Assembly (NCBI GenBank): GCA_009731425.1
Contig: AP018794.1
Span: 1,557,960 to 1,621,959, forward strand
DNA: 64,000 nt
Source: Lachnospiraceae bacterium KM106-2
Lineage (GTDB): Bacteria; Bacillota; Clostridia; Lachnospirales; Lachnospiraceae
Direction of reading: 5' to 3'
The position numbers and the translations under genes were made by a program. The notes under the pieces are model-generated. The model was not told where the DNA came from. It ran no database searches and worked only from the letters and a program-made list of their open reading frames with translations. Shown piece after piece: positions 53,934 through 63,829 of the stretch (its first letter is position 1; each line of letters opens with the position of its first letter).

Positions 53934-53962
53934 AAAAAAAGAAGGAATCTTTCGATTCCTTC
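53934..53962 (-). terminator. Rho-independent terminator of the Nudix gene
   Basis: GAAGGAATC (53941-53949) pairs with GATTCCTTC (53954-53962); on the minus strand seven T follow. It would end the Nudix transcript before the hairpin chain. Confidence 0.85.
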
Positions 53963-54000
53963 TTATACACTGCTTCCAAAATATGAGATTGCCACACGTC

Positions 54001-54453
54001 CTAAAAATACTTACGACTACCCCATAGATTGGATTTCTTCAAATCCAGATATTCATTATAAGCCTTTTCCAAGATCTGTTTCTCATTATTGAATTTCAAT
54101 AAATGATAAGCCTCATGGAATTTATAATATCCTGAATCTATAAAATACTCTTCACGTTGTGGTTTGCTATAATAACTATCTGACATCATTAGATACCAAT
54201 GGACATCTTTTATCACTGTATTCATCGGGGTATTAAACGTATATTGGCTCTTCCCAACATATTTTATTATCGATGCCTTTGCTCCGGTCTCCTCAAGCAC
54301 TTCTCGGATGGCAGTCTCTTTATATTCCTCGCCAGCCTCTACCGTACCCTTTGGTAACACCCAGCCTTCATATTTATTACGATAATTTTTATACAACAAT
54401 AAAATCTTTCCTCTAAAGATTACCACACCGCCACAGCTCGTTGCTTCGATCAT
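54001..54453 (-). CDS. Nudix hydrolase
   Basis: 150 residues with a complete Nudix box near 35-58 (GTVEAGEE, then REVLEETG) preceded by GWVLPKG, typical of MutT/diadenosine-polyphosphate type enzymes. A tail of about 60 residues rich in Lys/Tyr/Glu follows. Substrate unknown. It has its own promoter and a strong terminator, so it is monocistronic. GGGGG-rich sequence precedes the ATG. Confidence 0.85.
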   Translation of the reverse strand: MIEATSCGGVVIFRGKILLLYKNYRNKYEGWVLPKGTVEAGEEYKETAIREVLEETGAKASIIKYVGKSQYTFNTPMNTVIKDVHWYLMMSDSYYSKPQREEYFIDSGYYKFHEAYHLLKFNNEKQILEKAYNEYLDLKKSNLWGSRKYF

Positions 54454-54495
54454 TGCAATTCCCCCTGTATTATTTGGTGTGTTATAACTAATTGT

Positions 54496-54524
54496 AGTAT
54501 ACCCCTTTTCAATATTGATTTCAA
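54496..54524 (-). promoter_or_regulatory. Promoter of the Nudix hydrolase gene
   Basis: On the minus strand, TTGAAA (54524-54519), a 17-bp spacer and TATACT (54501-54496). Confidence 0.65.
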
Positions 54525-54531
54525 ATAATAT

Positions 54532-55971
54532 TTATAATCCTCTCTTAGTGACCTTTCTGATTCTCCCTTTTATTGTCTTCTTTTGTAGTGACTTGTATAC
54601 ATGGTTTCCTTTGGAATTTAATATTTCTACTTCCGTCATACGCTCACCAATTCGAATGACACCGATATCCTCAGCAGCAACGTCATCTATGCTGCAGATA
54701 GTTCCTACAATATCGACTGGACGAATTTTACCTTTTTTACCAGCATGAATCACTAATTTTAAAACTTCCTGCTTAAAGTTAGCATTTTTCTCTTTCGGCG
54801 CTTCTAATTCTTTTTCCTGTAACTCATAAAAGGCACTTCTCTTACTAGCATCTAATTCTGGAATATCCATACTCTCCATCGCTACATGTGTATAATCTTC
54901 CACCTCGCGTAATGCTCGCTCTTCTCGCTCCCCATAGAAGGTGATCGACTTACCGCTCTTTCCGTTTCTTCCGGTTCTTCCGATCCGATGCACATAATTT
55001 TCGCGGCCTCGCGGCATATCATAGTTAATAACCAGATTTACCTCATCCACATCGATGCCACGTGCGGCAACATCCGTTGTAACCAAATACTTGGCCTTTG
55101 CTCTCTTGAATGCATTCATCATACGAAGACGCTCTTTCTGCTGCATTCCGCCATGAAGCATTACAATCTGATATTCTTTTCTCTTTAACTTATAATAAAT
55201 ATCTTCGACCTCTTTTTGGGTATTCGCAAAGATCATGCAGCGCATTGGATTCTCATCCATCGTCACCTTCATTAGATCATCATATTTTTCATCTGGTCGT
55301 ACTAATAATTTATATTGTGCGATATGATCTACCGTAACTGTTTTCTCATCAATAGAAAGTTCTACTGGATCTTGCATGAATTTAGCTGCAAGATTCTTGG
55401 CATCTGGACCTAATGTTGCAGAAAATAACATCATCGATGAAAATGGTTGAACTAATCCTAATATCTTCTCTACCTGTTCTCTGAGGCCGATAAAGAACAT
55501 CTCATCTGCTTCATCAACAATAACGGTATCAATCTTGTCTACATTAAAATCTCCTCGTTCGATCAAGTCGATCACACGTCCTGGTGTTCCGACAACAATA
55601 TGAGTCTTTTGTTTAATAGCGATCGCTTGCGCTTTTAACTCAGATCTTCCATAAACAGTAGTTACTTTTACACGTTTTAGTCGACCGATATTCGTTAATT
55701 CTTCCCCGACCTGAATTGCTAATTCTCTCGTCGGAACCAAGATCAAGACCTGAGGTTTGTTCTCATCCCAATTGATACTCTCACACATAGGAATGCCAAA
55801 CGCTGCTGTCTTACCACTTCCTGTCTTCGCTCGAACAAGAAGATTCTCTCCCTTCATAGCATGAGGGATAACCATCTCCTGTATTTTGGTTGGTTTTTGA
55901 TATCCTAATAAGGATAACGAGCGAAGGAGTTCTTCACTAAGCTCATATGGCTGTTCACTAAATTGATTCAT
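54532..55971 (-). CDS. dbpA: DEAD-box RNA helicase, DbpA/YxiN type
   Basis: 479 residues. It has the Q motif (GYQKPTKIQEMVIP), motif I AKTGSGKT (about 53-60), Ia PTRELA, motif II VDEADEMF, motif III SAT, and motif VI HRIGRTGR. The C-terminal 75 residues (KIRPVDIVGTICSI onward) are a DbpA-type RNA-binding domain, which targets 23S rRNA hairpin 92 in E. coli DbpA and YxiN. This supports a role in large-subunit assembly. AGGAG lies 6-7 nt from the ATG. Confidence 0.93.
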   Translation of the reverse strand: MNQFSEQPYELSEELLRSLSLLGYQKPTKIQEMVIPHAMKGENLLVRAKTGSGKTAAFGIPMCESINWDENKPQVLILVPTRELAIQVGEELTNIGRLKRVKVTTVYGRSELKAQAIAIKQKTHIVVGTPGRVIDLIERGDFNVDKIDTVIVDEADEMFFIGLREQVEKILGLVQPFSSMMLFSATLGPDAKNLAAKFMQDPVELSIDEKTVTVDHIAQYKLLVRPDEKYDDLMKVTMDENPMRCMIFANTQKEVEDIYYKLKRKEYQIVMLHGGMQQKERLRMMNAFKRAKAKYLVTTDVAARGIDVDEVNLVINYDMPRGRENYVHRIGRTGRNGKSGKSITFYGEREERALREVEDYTHVAMESMDIPELDASKRSAFYELQEKELEAPKEKNANFKQEVLKLVIHAGKKGKIRPVDIVGTICSIDDVAAEDIGVIRIGERMTEVEILNSKGNHVYKSLQKKTIKGRIRKVTKRGL

Positions 55972-56084
55972 TCTATTCTCCTATTACTTGTGTAACACTG
56001 TTAGCAAGTATCTTTTATTTGCGTAAAATGAGCCATGAACCACTGTTTAGCGGCCCATGACCTCATTTAAATAAACCTCTTAAA

Positions 56085-57665
56085 CTATCTAAAATAAGAA
56101 TTAAAGATCTTTCTTGCAATCGGAACGGCATAATCACTACCTGTTCCTGAGTCCTCAACAACAATGCTGACAACAATTTCCGGTTTTCCTTTTTGTTTTC
56201 CTGCATAACCTACGAACCAGCCATGTGACTGCCCCTTAGAGTTAAATTCAGCAGAACCTGTTTTTCCACCCGCTGCATAAGCACTGCTTCTTAAAGAAGT
56301 TGCAGTACCTTCTGATACAACACTATCCATTAATTCTCTCATCAGATAAGCTTCATCTTTTGACATTAAGGTTGCATAATCATCGCTCTCTGTTTTTGAA
56401 ATAACCTTACCATCGTTATTCTCCACACGATCCACTAAATATGGTTTTTTAACAACACCATCATTCGCAATTGCTGATACGATCATCGCATTATGCATTG
56501 GTGTGATAAGTGTCTGACCTTGTCCCATCATAGTCTGATAGATGACGCCTTGATCCGTTGAAGAATTAACAGAATAACTACTTTTGTTAACTGCGATATC
56601 CAATTTAAAAGCCTGATTAAATAACATAGAGTTGTTTAGTTTCTTAAAGTCATTTAGATCTAGCTTAGAACCCATATCGACAAAGGCTCCATTACAGGAT
56701 TCTGCAAATGCCTTTTTAATATCTACGGTTCCATGATGTTTCTTATTATGGCAGTTAATAACCGTATTTCCAAATGTATGGGTACCATTACAAGTATATC
56801 GATAACTGCTATAAGTATCCGGATTACTACGAATATATTGTAACGCTGTTAAAATCTTATACGTAGAACCAGGAGGATATAACCCCTGCGTTGCACGATT
56901 TAACAGTGCTGAGCTGTCATCATCTGCTGAGATCAGCTTATCCCAGTTTTCATTGACTCGATTTGGATCATAATCCGGTTTGCTGACCATAGCTAGTATC
57001 TTTCCTGTTTTCGGTTCCATTACGACAACCGCACCTTTTTTACTTCCAAGGGCATTATACGCTAGCTTTTGTAAATTAACGTCTAACGTTGTGACAATAT
57101 TATCACCAGGGCTTTTCACACCCTTTATTTCATTAATTCCTTTTATGATCGGATTAATGCTTGATGTCAGCATAGTAAATCCCTGACTCGCCTCTAATCC
57201 TGTCTTTGTTCTTAAATATCTACCGACTACATGAGAGAAAATATTTTTATATGGATAACTTCTCGTGTAGTTTCCATTTTTATCATAAGTCGACTTTGCA
57301 AGAATCTCACCATCACTTCCAAGGATCATTCCCCTTGAAACGGTTTCGGCTAATATATCTTGTCGTTTATTGTAGGAACTGTTAATTACGCCTTTACTAT
57401 CGACTGCGATAAAATATATGAAATTTCCAATTAACAATGCAAACATCAGTACAAAGATATAGGTTACAACACGAATATCTCGATTCAAAGTCTTTCGTTT
57501 TCGCTTCCTTCTTACTGGTTCTGCAGGAGTAGTCTCATCCTCAACCGGACGCGACTCAGGTTCAACATTAGTCTTCTTGTACCTTCTTCCTAGAACCTCT
57601 CTTTGCCTCTCCATCTCTCTTTGAAACTGATCTTGCTCTTCTCTTTTCTTTTTCAATCGTATCAT
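56085..57665 (-). CDS. Class B penicillin-binding protein (peptidoglycan transpeptidase)
   Basis: 526 residues. A charged cytoplasmic N-terminus is followed by a transmembrane helix (about 65-85) and a transpeptidase domain with SxxK in PPGSTYK (about 267), SxN in ESCNG (about 311) and KTG in GGKTGSAEF (about 467). It is short for its class, with a reduced N-terminal module, as in PbpA/PBPH-like SEDS partners. It overlaps the upstream RodA/FtsW gene by 98 nt if the first ATG is used; that ATG has no good ribosome site, so a later start is possible. Confidence 0.9.
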   Translation of the reverse strand: MIRLKKKREEQDQFQREMERQREVLGRRYKKTNVEPESRPVEDETTPAEPVRRKRKRKTLNRDIRVVTYIFVLMFALLIGNFIYFIAVDSKGVINSSYNKRQDILAETVSRGMILGSDGEILAKSTYDKNGNYTRSYPYKNIFSHVVGRYLRTKTGLEASQGFTMLTSSINPIIKGINEIKGVKSPGDNIVTTLDVNLQKLAYNALGSKKGAVVVMEPKTGKILAMVSKPDYDPNRVNENWDKLISADDDSSALLNRATQGLYPPGSTYKILTALQYIRSNPDTYSSYRYTCNGTHTFGNTVINCHNKKHHGTVDIKKAFAESCNGAFVDMGSKLDLNDFKKLNNSMLFNQAFKLDIAVNKSSYSVNSSTDQGVIYQTMMGQGQTLITPMHNAMIVSAIANDGVVKKPYLVDRVENNDGKVISKTESDDYATLMSKDEAYLMRELMDSVVSEGTATSLRSSAYAAGGKTGSAEFNSKGQSHGWFVGYAGKQKGKPEIVVSIVVEDSGTGSDYAVPIARKIFNSYFR

Positions 57666-58983
57666 CCTTATCCTGATTTAATACATAAAGTCCTTGTATG
57701 ATATGGAACAGTATGATCGTGCTGAGCACGGAACTACCACCATTGCTGACAAGAGGAATCGTTACCCCTGTAGATGGAATGAATTTCGTTACTCCTCCAA
57801 GTGCTAAGAATAGCTGGAAGATATACATAATACTAAGTCCCAATGCTACTAATTTATAGAATTCTTTCTTCATCTTCACTGAAATATTCACAAACATAAT
57901 AAAACAGCTAATGCAGATTAAAATAAGACAGATTGCAAATATTCCGCCAAACTCTTCTGAGATCGCAGAAAAGATAAAATCACTTTCTACGACAGGGATA
58001 GAATTAGGCATACCTTTGGTCAGTCCCATTCCAAACCAGCTTCCAGTACCGATTGCGAATAATGACTGCACAACCTGATAGCCCTTGCCTGTGACATCAC
58101 TCCAAGGATTCTTCCACATCGCAACTCGAATCCTGACATGAGCAAATAATTTATATGCGACTATACTGGCAAGGGAACCGCCGCCAAATCCAGCGATCAA
58201 GTAAAGTGGTTTTGCAGTTGCTACATATAACATCAGCAGATAAGTAATAAAGTAGATCAAGGCACCACCGAGATCTCTTTCTAATACTAATACCAATACA
58301 TGCGCTGCCGCCAATGCAGATATCTTCACAACACTTTTAAAATCTTTTTGCTTTGCCAGTAAACTAGCCGCAAAGAAGACAAAGAGAATTTTAACAAATT
58401 CTGATGGTTGGAATCTAAAGCTTCCAATAATGATCCAGTTCTTCGCACCATATACCGCTTTACCGATAACAAGTACGATGGCAAGCATCACAAAACCAAC
58501 GCCGCCATAGATCCATCCTAAGTCCTTTAACCAAGTCATCTTCTTAATGAGTACCGGAACGACTAAGCATAATGCCAGTCCGGCGCAAACGAAGAAGAAT
58601 TGTCGGATCGCATAATCATATTTAATTCTGGTCAGCATAATAAAACTAATACTGATCAACATTAACATATGATTTAGAACTAATCTTGAAAGTCCTTTAT
58701 AAAAGAGCTTATAGATTAAGATCGTCAAGATAAATACAATAACCTGAGCAATATAGAATAATGGTATCTTAATTGCTTCCATCGAATTCTTCCAGTCAGA
58801 ATTAATAAAGATGATCAAGTAACTGATCGCATGTATTAAAAACATCAGCATATTCTGCTTTCTGAATATCCATCGTTTCCGCTCCGGATTATTTCCCCGA
58901 AATACGGTATACGAATAAATCGTATACAGAACCATCAAAAAACAGATCACATATTTTGATAGCTCCGTAATAACATTTCCCAT
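57568..58983 (-). CDS. SEDS-family peptidoglycan glycosyltransferase (RodA/FtsW)
   Basis: 471 residues with about ten transmembrane helices. It has the SEDS motifs WIIIGSFRFQPSEF, LERDLGGALIYF and ATGSWFGMGL-like (IGTGSWFGMGLTKG), plus the C-terminal STGVTIPLVSNGGSS. It polymerises glycan strands from lipid II and pairs with the class B PBP gene that overlaps it. The C-terminal tail is long and charged (KRRARSVSKRDGEAKRGSRK). AGTAGGTGA precedes the ATG. Confidence 0.92.
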   Translation of the reverse strand: MGNVITELSKYVICFLMVLYTIYSYTVFRGNNPERKRWIFRKQNMLMFLIHAISYLIIFINSDWKNSMEAIKIPLFYIAQVIVFILTILIYKLFYKGLSRLVLNHMLMLISISFIMLTRIKYDYAIRQFFFVCAGLALCLVVPVLIKKMTWLKDLGWIYGGVGFVMLAIVLVIGKAVYGAKNWIIIGSFRFQPSEFVKILFVFFAASLLAKQKDFKSVVKISALAAAHVLVLVLERDLGGALIYFITYLLMLYVATAKPLYLIAGFGGGSLASIVAYKLFAHVRIRVAMWKNPWSDVTGKGYQVVQSLFAIGTGSWFGMGLTKGMPNSIPVVESDFIFSAISEEFGGIFAICLILICISCFIMFVNISVKMKKEFYKLVALGLSIMYIFQLFLALGGVTKFIPSTGVTIPLVSNGGSSVLSTIILFHIIQGLYVLNQDKDDTIEKEKRRARSVSKRDGEAKRGSRKKVQED

Positions 58984-58991
58984 TCTTTCAC

Positions 58992-61412
58992 CTACTCTAT
59001 TCCACGTCTAAAATGTCCTTTTGTAAAATGCTTCATCCAAGGTGTAACTTCAAGATCCTTACAATATACATCGATATAAGCATCCAGTATCTTCTTTGTC
59101 TCTTCTTCATTTTCTAATGTAAAGTCCAAACGAAGATTTCTTGGATGTAACTTTGTAATATCTTTCTTCTCTTTTAGCAAAACGACCGGATCAGCATTAT
59201 AGATGCTATTATAACAATTCTTACAGTGATTTACGACCACAAAGTTTTTGTTATAACGATCCTTTAAATAATATCGGTCTTTTTTCTTCGTACAGCCAAT
59301 GTTATTTTTAACCACACACTGAGCACTTGTCATCAATGGTAAATATCCATAAACGAATAAATCAGAATCTTCACAGCCAAGCTCTCGCATTTCTGAATAA
59401 TTCAACTCGATGCTGACTGTCGTATGAGTAATCTTCTTTTCCGCCCAGAACTGCTTAGCCTCTTCATTTAGTGTATATAAATTATAATCAAGGATCATAT
59501 CTTTGGTAAGCAGATCATGTCTTTGTAAGAATTCATATTCTTCTAAATTCTTGATCACAAATCCATCGACTGCATCAAATGCATTTGCACCTAGTCTTTC
59601 ATAATCGTTTTCAAAACGATCGTAAATATCTTTTCGGAAAATATGAGGCAAGATCAAGAAATATTTCTTTCCGGCTTTCTTAACAGGATCCGCAAAGGCA
59701 AGCACTTCTTTTAAATCATAGTCATCCATACGGTAATAGACACAATCAACTTCTTTTGCTGCTAATACAGCCTTTAATTGAGCCTCATTGGATACTGCTG
59801 CAACAATTCCCGTCTCTCCGTTAAAGTGTGTCTTCTTACTTAGCTCCTGTAATTCGCAGTTTTCAGCTTTACGTTCATAAGGTGCAATGATTGCTTCCAT
59901 CAGCTGTTCTACCGCCATACGACGAAGTTCATTTAAGAATCCTACCGGAATAAACAGATCATCTCCCATATAGATATCAAGCTCTTCAAATTCAAACATA
60001 GAAGTATTCGTCTTATTTAATTGAGCACGAACCTTTTCTTCTGTCATCGGCTGTTTCATTGCCTTGCTTGCCGTCTTATGAGATACCGTTACCTCTATAT
60101 CACGTACTCGTAACGTAAGCATTAATGGTTCATCTAATGCAGCAAAGAAAATACCGCTCATTGGGATCTTACGATTCTCTTCAATGAACTTTGCACCAAT
60201 CTCGTCTAATAACTGATTATTTTTTGTTCTAAATACACCGTCTCCCTTTTCAAAATGAAGACCATGTTTATAGTTCGCTGTTACTCGATTTCCTGCTTTC
60301 ACGCCATCTTTTACGGTATAGTCGTATTTCTCATCATTTTTTCCACGGAACTCTAACACATCTTGTGCCTGAATATCACGTTCTAAAACAAAAGTAGCCT
60401 TGCCCTTTGACACTTCTTGAATCGTTCCGACTTTCATGCCGTTGTGATTTGGGCGAGCCATACTCATCATGTTCTTACCATTATGCATCTCATAGTAACC
60501 ATGTGAAGAATTACCACGATTGTATAATTCCATCATATTTGCAACGTCTTTATCATATTCAGCTTGATGCTCCTTAATGTAAGCGCGATATTTCTTTTCT
60601 CCAAGTGATTGATAAAGGTCTACATATTTACGGTACGTATGTGCTACAAATGCCGTGTATTCAGGTCGTTTCATACGTCCTTCAATTTTAAACGAATCAA
60701 TTCCTGATTCCACTAATTCTGGGATAATATCGATCGTACACATATCTTTTGGACTTAATAGATATGGTTTTGTCGTATCAGAGATTACTTTATCATCCTT
60801 TACTAACTCATATGGCATACGGCAAGTCTGTGCACATCGACCACGATTTCCACTTCGTCCGCCAAGCATACTGCTCATAAAACACTGTCCAGAATAACAA
60901 TAACATAAAGCACCATGAACAAAGGATTCAATTTCTAAATCCGTATTATCACGAATCGCTTTAATTTCCTCTAAAGATAACTCTCTAGAAGTAACCATAC
61001 GATTTACACCGTATTCTTTTAATAGATTTGCTCCATTTGCCATCGTAAGTGTCATCTGTGTAGATGCATGAATCGGAAGATTCTTAAAATGCTTATGGAT
61101 AAAATGCATAACACCAACATCCTGTACGATAACAGCATCTAAACCAGCCTCATATGGCACCTTTAAATAATCTAATAATTCTTGTTTTAACTCATCTTCT
61201 TTTAGTAAGGTATTCACCGTAAGATAGAGTTGTTTTCCATACATATGCACATAGTGAATGGCTTCTACCAATTCCTCTTGGTTAAAGTTATTGGCATATG
61301 CTCTTGCACCAAACATACTTCCACCAACATAGACTGCATCACAGCCGCCGTTAATAGCTGCTTTCAGGGCTTCAAAAGATCCCGCTGGTGCTAATATTTC
61401 AATTTTTCTCAT
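58992..61412 (-). CDS. Peptidase U32-family protein (RlhA-like, with a long C-terminus)
   Basis: 806 residues from the ATG 5 nt after AGGAG (61412). The N-terminal half has the U32 barrel, with EILAPAGSFEALKAAINGG and the Cys cluster LCYCYSGQC...NRGRCAQTCR. Proteins of this class bind Fe-S or act in RNA modification (RlhA hydroxylates 23S rRNA C2501), although called peptidases. The C-terminal half fits the DUF3656-type extension. The intergenic hairpin to zapA may reduce read-through. Confidence 0.85.
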   Translation of the reverse strand: MRKIEILAPAGSFEALKAAINGGCDAVYVGGSMFGARAYANNFNQEELVEAIHYVHMYGKQLYLTVNTLLKEDELKQELLDYLKVPYEAGLDAVIVQDVGVMHFIHKHFKNLPIHASTQMTLTMANGANLLKEYGVNRMVTSRELSLEEIKAIRDNTDLEIESFVHGALCYCYSGQCFMSSMLGGRSGNRGRCAQTCRMPYELVKDDKVISDTTKPYLLSPKDMCTIDIIPELVESGIDSFKIEGRMKRPEYTAFVAHTYRKYVDLYQSLGEKKYRAYIKEHQAEYDKDVANMMELYNRGNSSHGYYEMHNGKNMMSMARPNHNGMKVGTIQEVSKGKATFVLERDIQAQDVLEFRGKNDEKYDYTVKDGVKAGNRVTANYKHGLHFEKGDGVFRTKNNQLLDEIGAKFIEENRKIPMSGIFFAALDEPLMLTLRVRDIEVTVSHKTASKAMKQPMTEEKVRAQLNKTNTSMFEFEELDIYMGDDLFIPVGFLNELRRMAVEQLMEAIIAPYERKAENCELQELSKKTHFNGETGIVAAVSNEAQLKAVLAAKEVDCVYYRMDDYDLKEVLAFADPVKKAGKKYFLILPHIFRKDIYDRFENDYERLGANAFDAVDGFVIKNLEEYEFLQRHDLLTKDMILDYNLYTLNEEAKQFWAEKKITHTTVSIELNYSEMRELGCEDSDLFVYGYLPLMTSAQCVVKNNIGCTKKKDRYYLKDRYNKNFVVVNHCKNCYNSIYNADPVVLLKEKKDITKLHPRNLRLDFTLENEEETKKILDAYIDVYCKDLEVTPWMKHFTKGHFRRGIE

Positions 61413-61437
61413 AAATTCTCCTATTAAAGTTAAAAGT

Positions 61438-61482
61438 GGCTGCCACATAAGCGATTCAAATAACTTCACTTATGCAGCAACC
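61438..61482 (-). promoter_or_regulatory. Hairpin between zapA and the U32 gene
   Basis: Minus-strand GGTTGCTGCATAAG pairs with CTTATGTGGCAGCC, with one mismatch and a 17-nt loop. It starts just after the zapA stop. The T-run after it is short (ACTTTT), so it may act as a partial terminator or mRNA processing site. Confidence 0.45.
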
Positions 61483-61484
61483 CC

Positions 61485-61904
61485 CTATTTTTTATTCCCA
61501 TGTTTAAAATTCTTTAATTCTGCTTCTAATTGAACAATCTTCATTTTGGCTTCTTCATTTTCTTTCTTCAGCTCACCGATCTGCTTCTGATTCTCTTCGA
61601 TCTTCGTCTGCTTCGCGATCACATCATGACGCAATTCGAATAAATCATCGTTACATGACTCTTTATCCTTTTCCATTTGCTCAATCTGTTTCATTGCTTT
61701 AAAATAGTCATCCGCAATGTTAATGTCAAGTAAAAGGTTTCGCATTTCCGCATCTAATGACTGATAAGACTCTTCTGCGCTTAATTCCTCATGCTTACCA
61801 TTGAGATAAGTCGCTACTTTCTGTAGATAGTCGCCACTCTCGTAGCCACACAAAACATATCGTTTCTTATTGATGATTACTTCAACGTCATTTTTCTTAT
61901 TCAC
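61485..61904 (-). CDS. zapA: Cell division protein ZapA
   Basis: 139 residues. The N-terminal ZapA domain (VEVIINKKRYVLCGYESGDY) is followed by a coiled coil (about 75-134, KEESCNDDLFELRHDV to QLEAELKNF). It helps FtsZ filaments bundle at midcell. The start is GTG, 9 nt after GGGGCGG. It has a promoter of its own within the ruvB 3' flank and is the first gene before the U32 protein gene. Confidence 0.9.
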   Translation of the reverse strand: MNKKNDVEVIINKKRYVLCGYESGDYLQKVATYLNGKHEELSAEESYQSLDAEMRNLLLDINIADDYFKAMKQIEQMEKDKESCNDDLFELRHDVIAKQTKIEENQKQIGELKKENEEAKMKIVQLEAELKNFKHGNKK

Positions 61905-62019
61905 GTCTATCCGCCCCTTAGAATCTTTTTATCTATTGGAATTCACCTGCCAGATAATCTGAACAAATAAATTCTATTGAACTCTAAAACACAAGTTGTA
62001 CTAATCCTTAAACAGTACT

Positions 62020-62048
62020 ATTATAGCTTATTCAACCTATAAACACAA
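62020..62048 (-). promoter_or_regulatory. Promoter of zapA
   Basis: On the minus strand, TTGTGT (62048-62043), a 17-bp spacer and TATAAT (62025-62020). Confidence 0.5.
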
Positions 62049-62058
62049 TAGATAATTT

Positions 62059-63057
62059 CTACGCCTGCGGATTCAGGCCAAAATGACGATATGCCAGATC
62101 TGTTACCATACGCCCTCTTGGTGTCCGACATAACAGACCATTCTTAATAAGATATGGCTCATAAACATCCTCGATCGTTCCTGAGTCCTCTCCGATCGCT
62201 GCTGCGATCGTATCAAGTCCGACTGGTTTCCCAGAGAACTTCTCGATCATTGTTACAAGAATCTCGCGATCGATATGATCTAGCCCAAGCTTGTCTACTT
62301 CTAGAAGATCTAACGCAAAGTTTGCAACTTCACCTGTTATCTTACCATTGTATTTTACCTGTGCAAAATCTCTCACTCGTTTTAATAATCGATTTGCTAA
62401 ACGAGGGGTTCCTCTTGATCTTCTCGCGATCTCTAAAGCGCCATCTTCATCAATCTCTACTTCAAATACTCCTGCACTACGAATAATGATCTCTCTTAAT
62501 TCTTCTGTTGAATAGAACTCCAAACGATTTACCACACCAAAACGATCACGAAGAGGTGCTGTAAGCATACCAGCTCGTGTTGTAGCCCCCACTAATGTAA
62601 ATTTAGGGAGATCCAATCGAATGCTTCTTGCACTGGCACCTTTACCGATCACGATATCGATCACATAATCTTCCATAGCAGGATAGAGAACTTCCTCTAC
62701 CTGGCGATTTAAACGATGGATCTCATCTACAAATAATAGGTCACCATCTTGCAGATTATTTAAAATCGCCGCCATCTCACCTGGCTTTTCAATCGCAGGA
62801 CCACTTGTTACCTTAAGATTAACACCCATTTCATTAGCGATAATCCCAGCTAACGTTGTCTTACCAAGTCCAGGAGGTCCATAAAAAAGCACATGATCAA
62901 GTGGTTCATGTCTTTGCTTGGCAGCCTCGATATAAATTTTCAAATTGCTCTTGGCCTTATTCTGTCCAATATAATCTTTTAATAGCTGAGGTCGAAGATG
63001 ATTCTCGATCTTCATATCCTCGTCCATCAGCTCCGTACTAATCACACGCTTTTCCAT
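62059..63057 (-). CDS. ruvB: Holliday junction branch migration helicase RuvB
   Basis: 332 residues. [18 protein letters not shown] opens the AAA+ domain; Walker A is GPPGLGKTT (about 60-68), Walker [11 protein letters not shown] (about 108), sensor 1 GATTRAG, and the C-terminal winged helix ends [13 protein letters not shown]. It is 33 bp after ruvA, in the usual ruvAB order. GAGAGG precedes the ATG. Confidence 0.97.
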   Translation of the reverse strand: MEKRVISTELMDEDMKIENHLRPQLLKDYIGQNKAKSNLKIYIEAAKQRHEPLDHVLFYGPPGLGKTTLAGIIANEMGVNLKVTSGPAIEKPGEMAAILNNLQDGDLLFVDEIHRLNRQVEEVLYPAMEDYVIDIVIGKGASARSIRLDLPKFTLVGATTRAGMLTAPLRDRFGVVNRLEFYSTEELREIIIRSAGVFEVEIDEDGALEIARRSRGTPRLANRLLKRVRDFAQVKYNGKITGEVANFALDLLEVDKLGLDHIDREILVTMIEKFSGKPVGLDTIAAAIGEDSGTIEDVYEPYLIKNGLLCRTPRGRMVTDLAYRHFGLNPQA

Positions 63058-63090
63058 CGTTACAAACCTCTCTCAATCTGTCTATCCACA

Positions 63091-63744
63091 TTACAGAATC
63101 GAAATATTCTTCAAACTCAACTTCAATACAGATTCAACATCCATATCTTTTGTAATCGTCACCTGACGTACCATCTTCATCGCATCTGTACTGCTATATC
63201 CTAACGCTACCAATGCTGCTACTGCATCCGCACGGACACTTGCCACATTTGCTTCTGCTGTCACGCCACCCTCTAAATTAAGCGTAACTTGTTCTGTCGT
63301 CTCAACTTGTTTACTTTGAATTGAGTGTTCTAATGTCTCTTCTAGATCTAATTTATCTTTCAATTCTAAAATCAGCTTACTAGCTGTCTTCGCACCGATA
63401 CCAGGTGCTTTGGCAATTGTCTTAGCATCTCCTGCTAATACAGCAAATCTTAAATCATCCGTAGATATCGTAGATAAAATTCCTAATGCCGCTTTTGGTC
63501 CAATACCATTCACGGTGATCAATAACTTAAATACCTTAAGGGAATCTTTTGTTAAGAATCCGTATAATGCCAATGCATCTTCCCTAACATACATATATGT
63601 ATGGATTCTCACGGTATCACCGATATTAGGAAGGGCCTCAACTACAGAATATGGTACTTTAATCTCATATCCAATACTATTACACTCTATTACGATCGAC
63701 TCTTCAGAAACGTCGATTAATTCACCTTTTATATATGATATCAT
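63091..63744 (-). CDS. ruvA: Holliday junction DNA helicase subunit RuvA
   Basis: 217 residues. It has the OB fold ([20 protein letters not shown]), helix-hairpin-helix motifs ([15 protein letters not shown] and [17 protein letters not shown]), and the C-terminal RuvB-binding domain ([21 protein letters not shown]). It is slightly longer than the usual 190-205 residues, from an extra linker near 150-175. It is the first gene of ruvAB, under a LexA-type site. Confidence 0.97.
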   Translation of the reverse strand: MISYIKGELIDVSEESIVIECNSIGYEIKVPYSVVEALPNIGDTVRIHTYMYVREDALALYGFLTKDSLKVFKLLITVNGIGPKAALGILSTISTDDLRFAVLAGDAKTIAKAPGIGAKTASKLILELKDKLDLEETLEHSIQSKQVETTEQVTLNLEGGVTAEANVASVRADAVAALVALGYSSTDAMKMVRQVTITKDMDVESVLKLSLKNISIL

Positions 63745-63794
63745 CTCTACACCTACATTTTATATTTGCAAACTGATACGTTTTACATACTATA

Positions 63795-63823
63795 ATATTA
63801 GAACAAAAGTTCGATATTGTCAA
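63795..63823 (-). promoter_or_regulatory. ruvAB promoter with a LexA (SOS) box in the spacer
   Basis: On the minus strand, TTGACA (63823-63818), a 17-bp spacer and TAATAT (63800-63795). The spacer holds CGAACTTTTGTTC (63813-63801), which matches the Gram-positive LexA box CGAACNNNNGTTC. LexA bound here would block polymerase, so ruvAB is predicted to be induced by DNA damage. Confidence 0.75.
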
Positions 63824-63829
63824 TCCTGA

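Larger units (their letters stand above)
53447..54000. other. Large gene-free interval with an AT-rich leader and a hairpin chain
   Basis: 554 bp without a credible ORF. 53447-53760 is a very AT-rich leader upstream of the permease operon, presumably with its promoter, though no convincing -35/-10 pair was found. 53764-53964 is a chain of hairpins on the minus strand between the Nudix gene and the permease operon. Confidence 0.6.

Noticed and set aside
53895..54092. 65-codon plus-strand ORF across the hairpin chain
   Set aside because: It crosses two hairpins, a terminator and the end of the Nudix gene, without a ribosome site.
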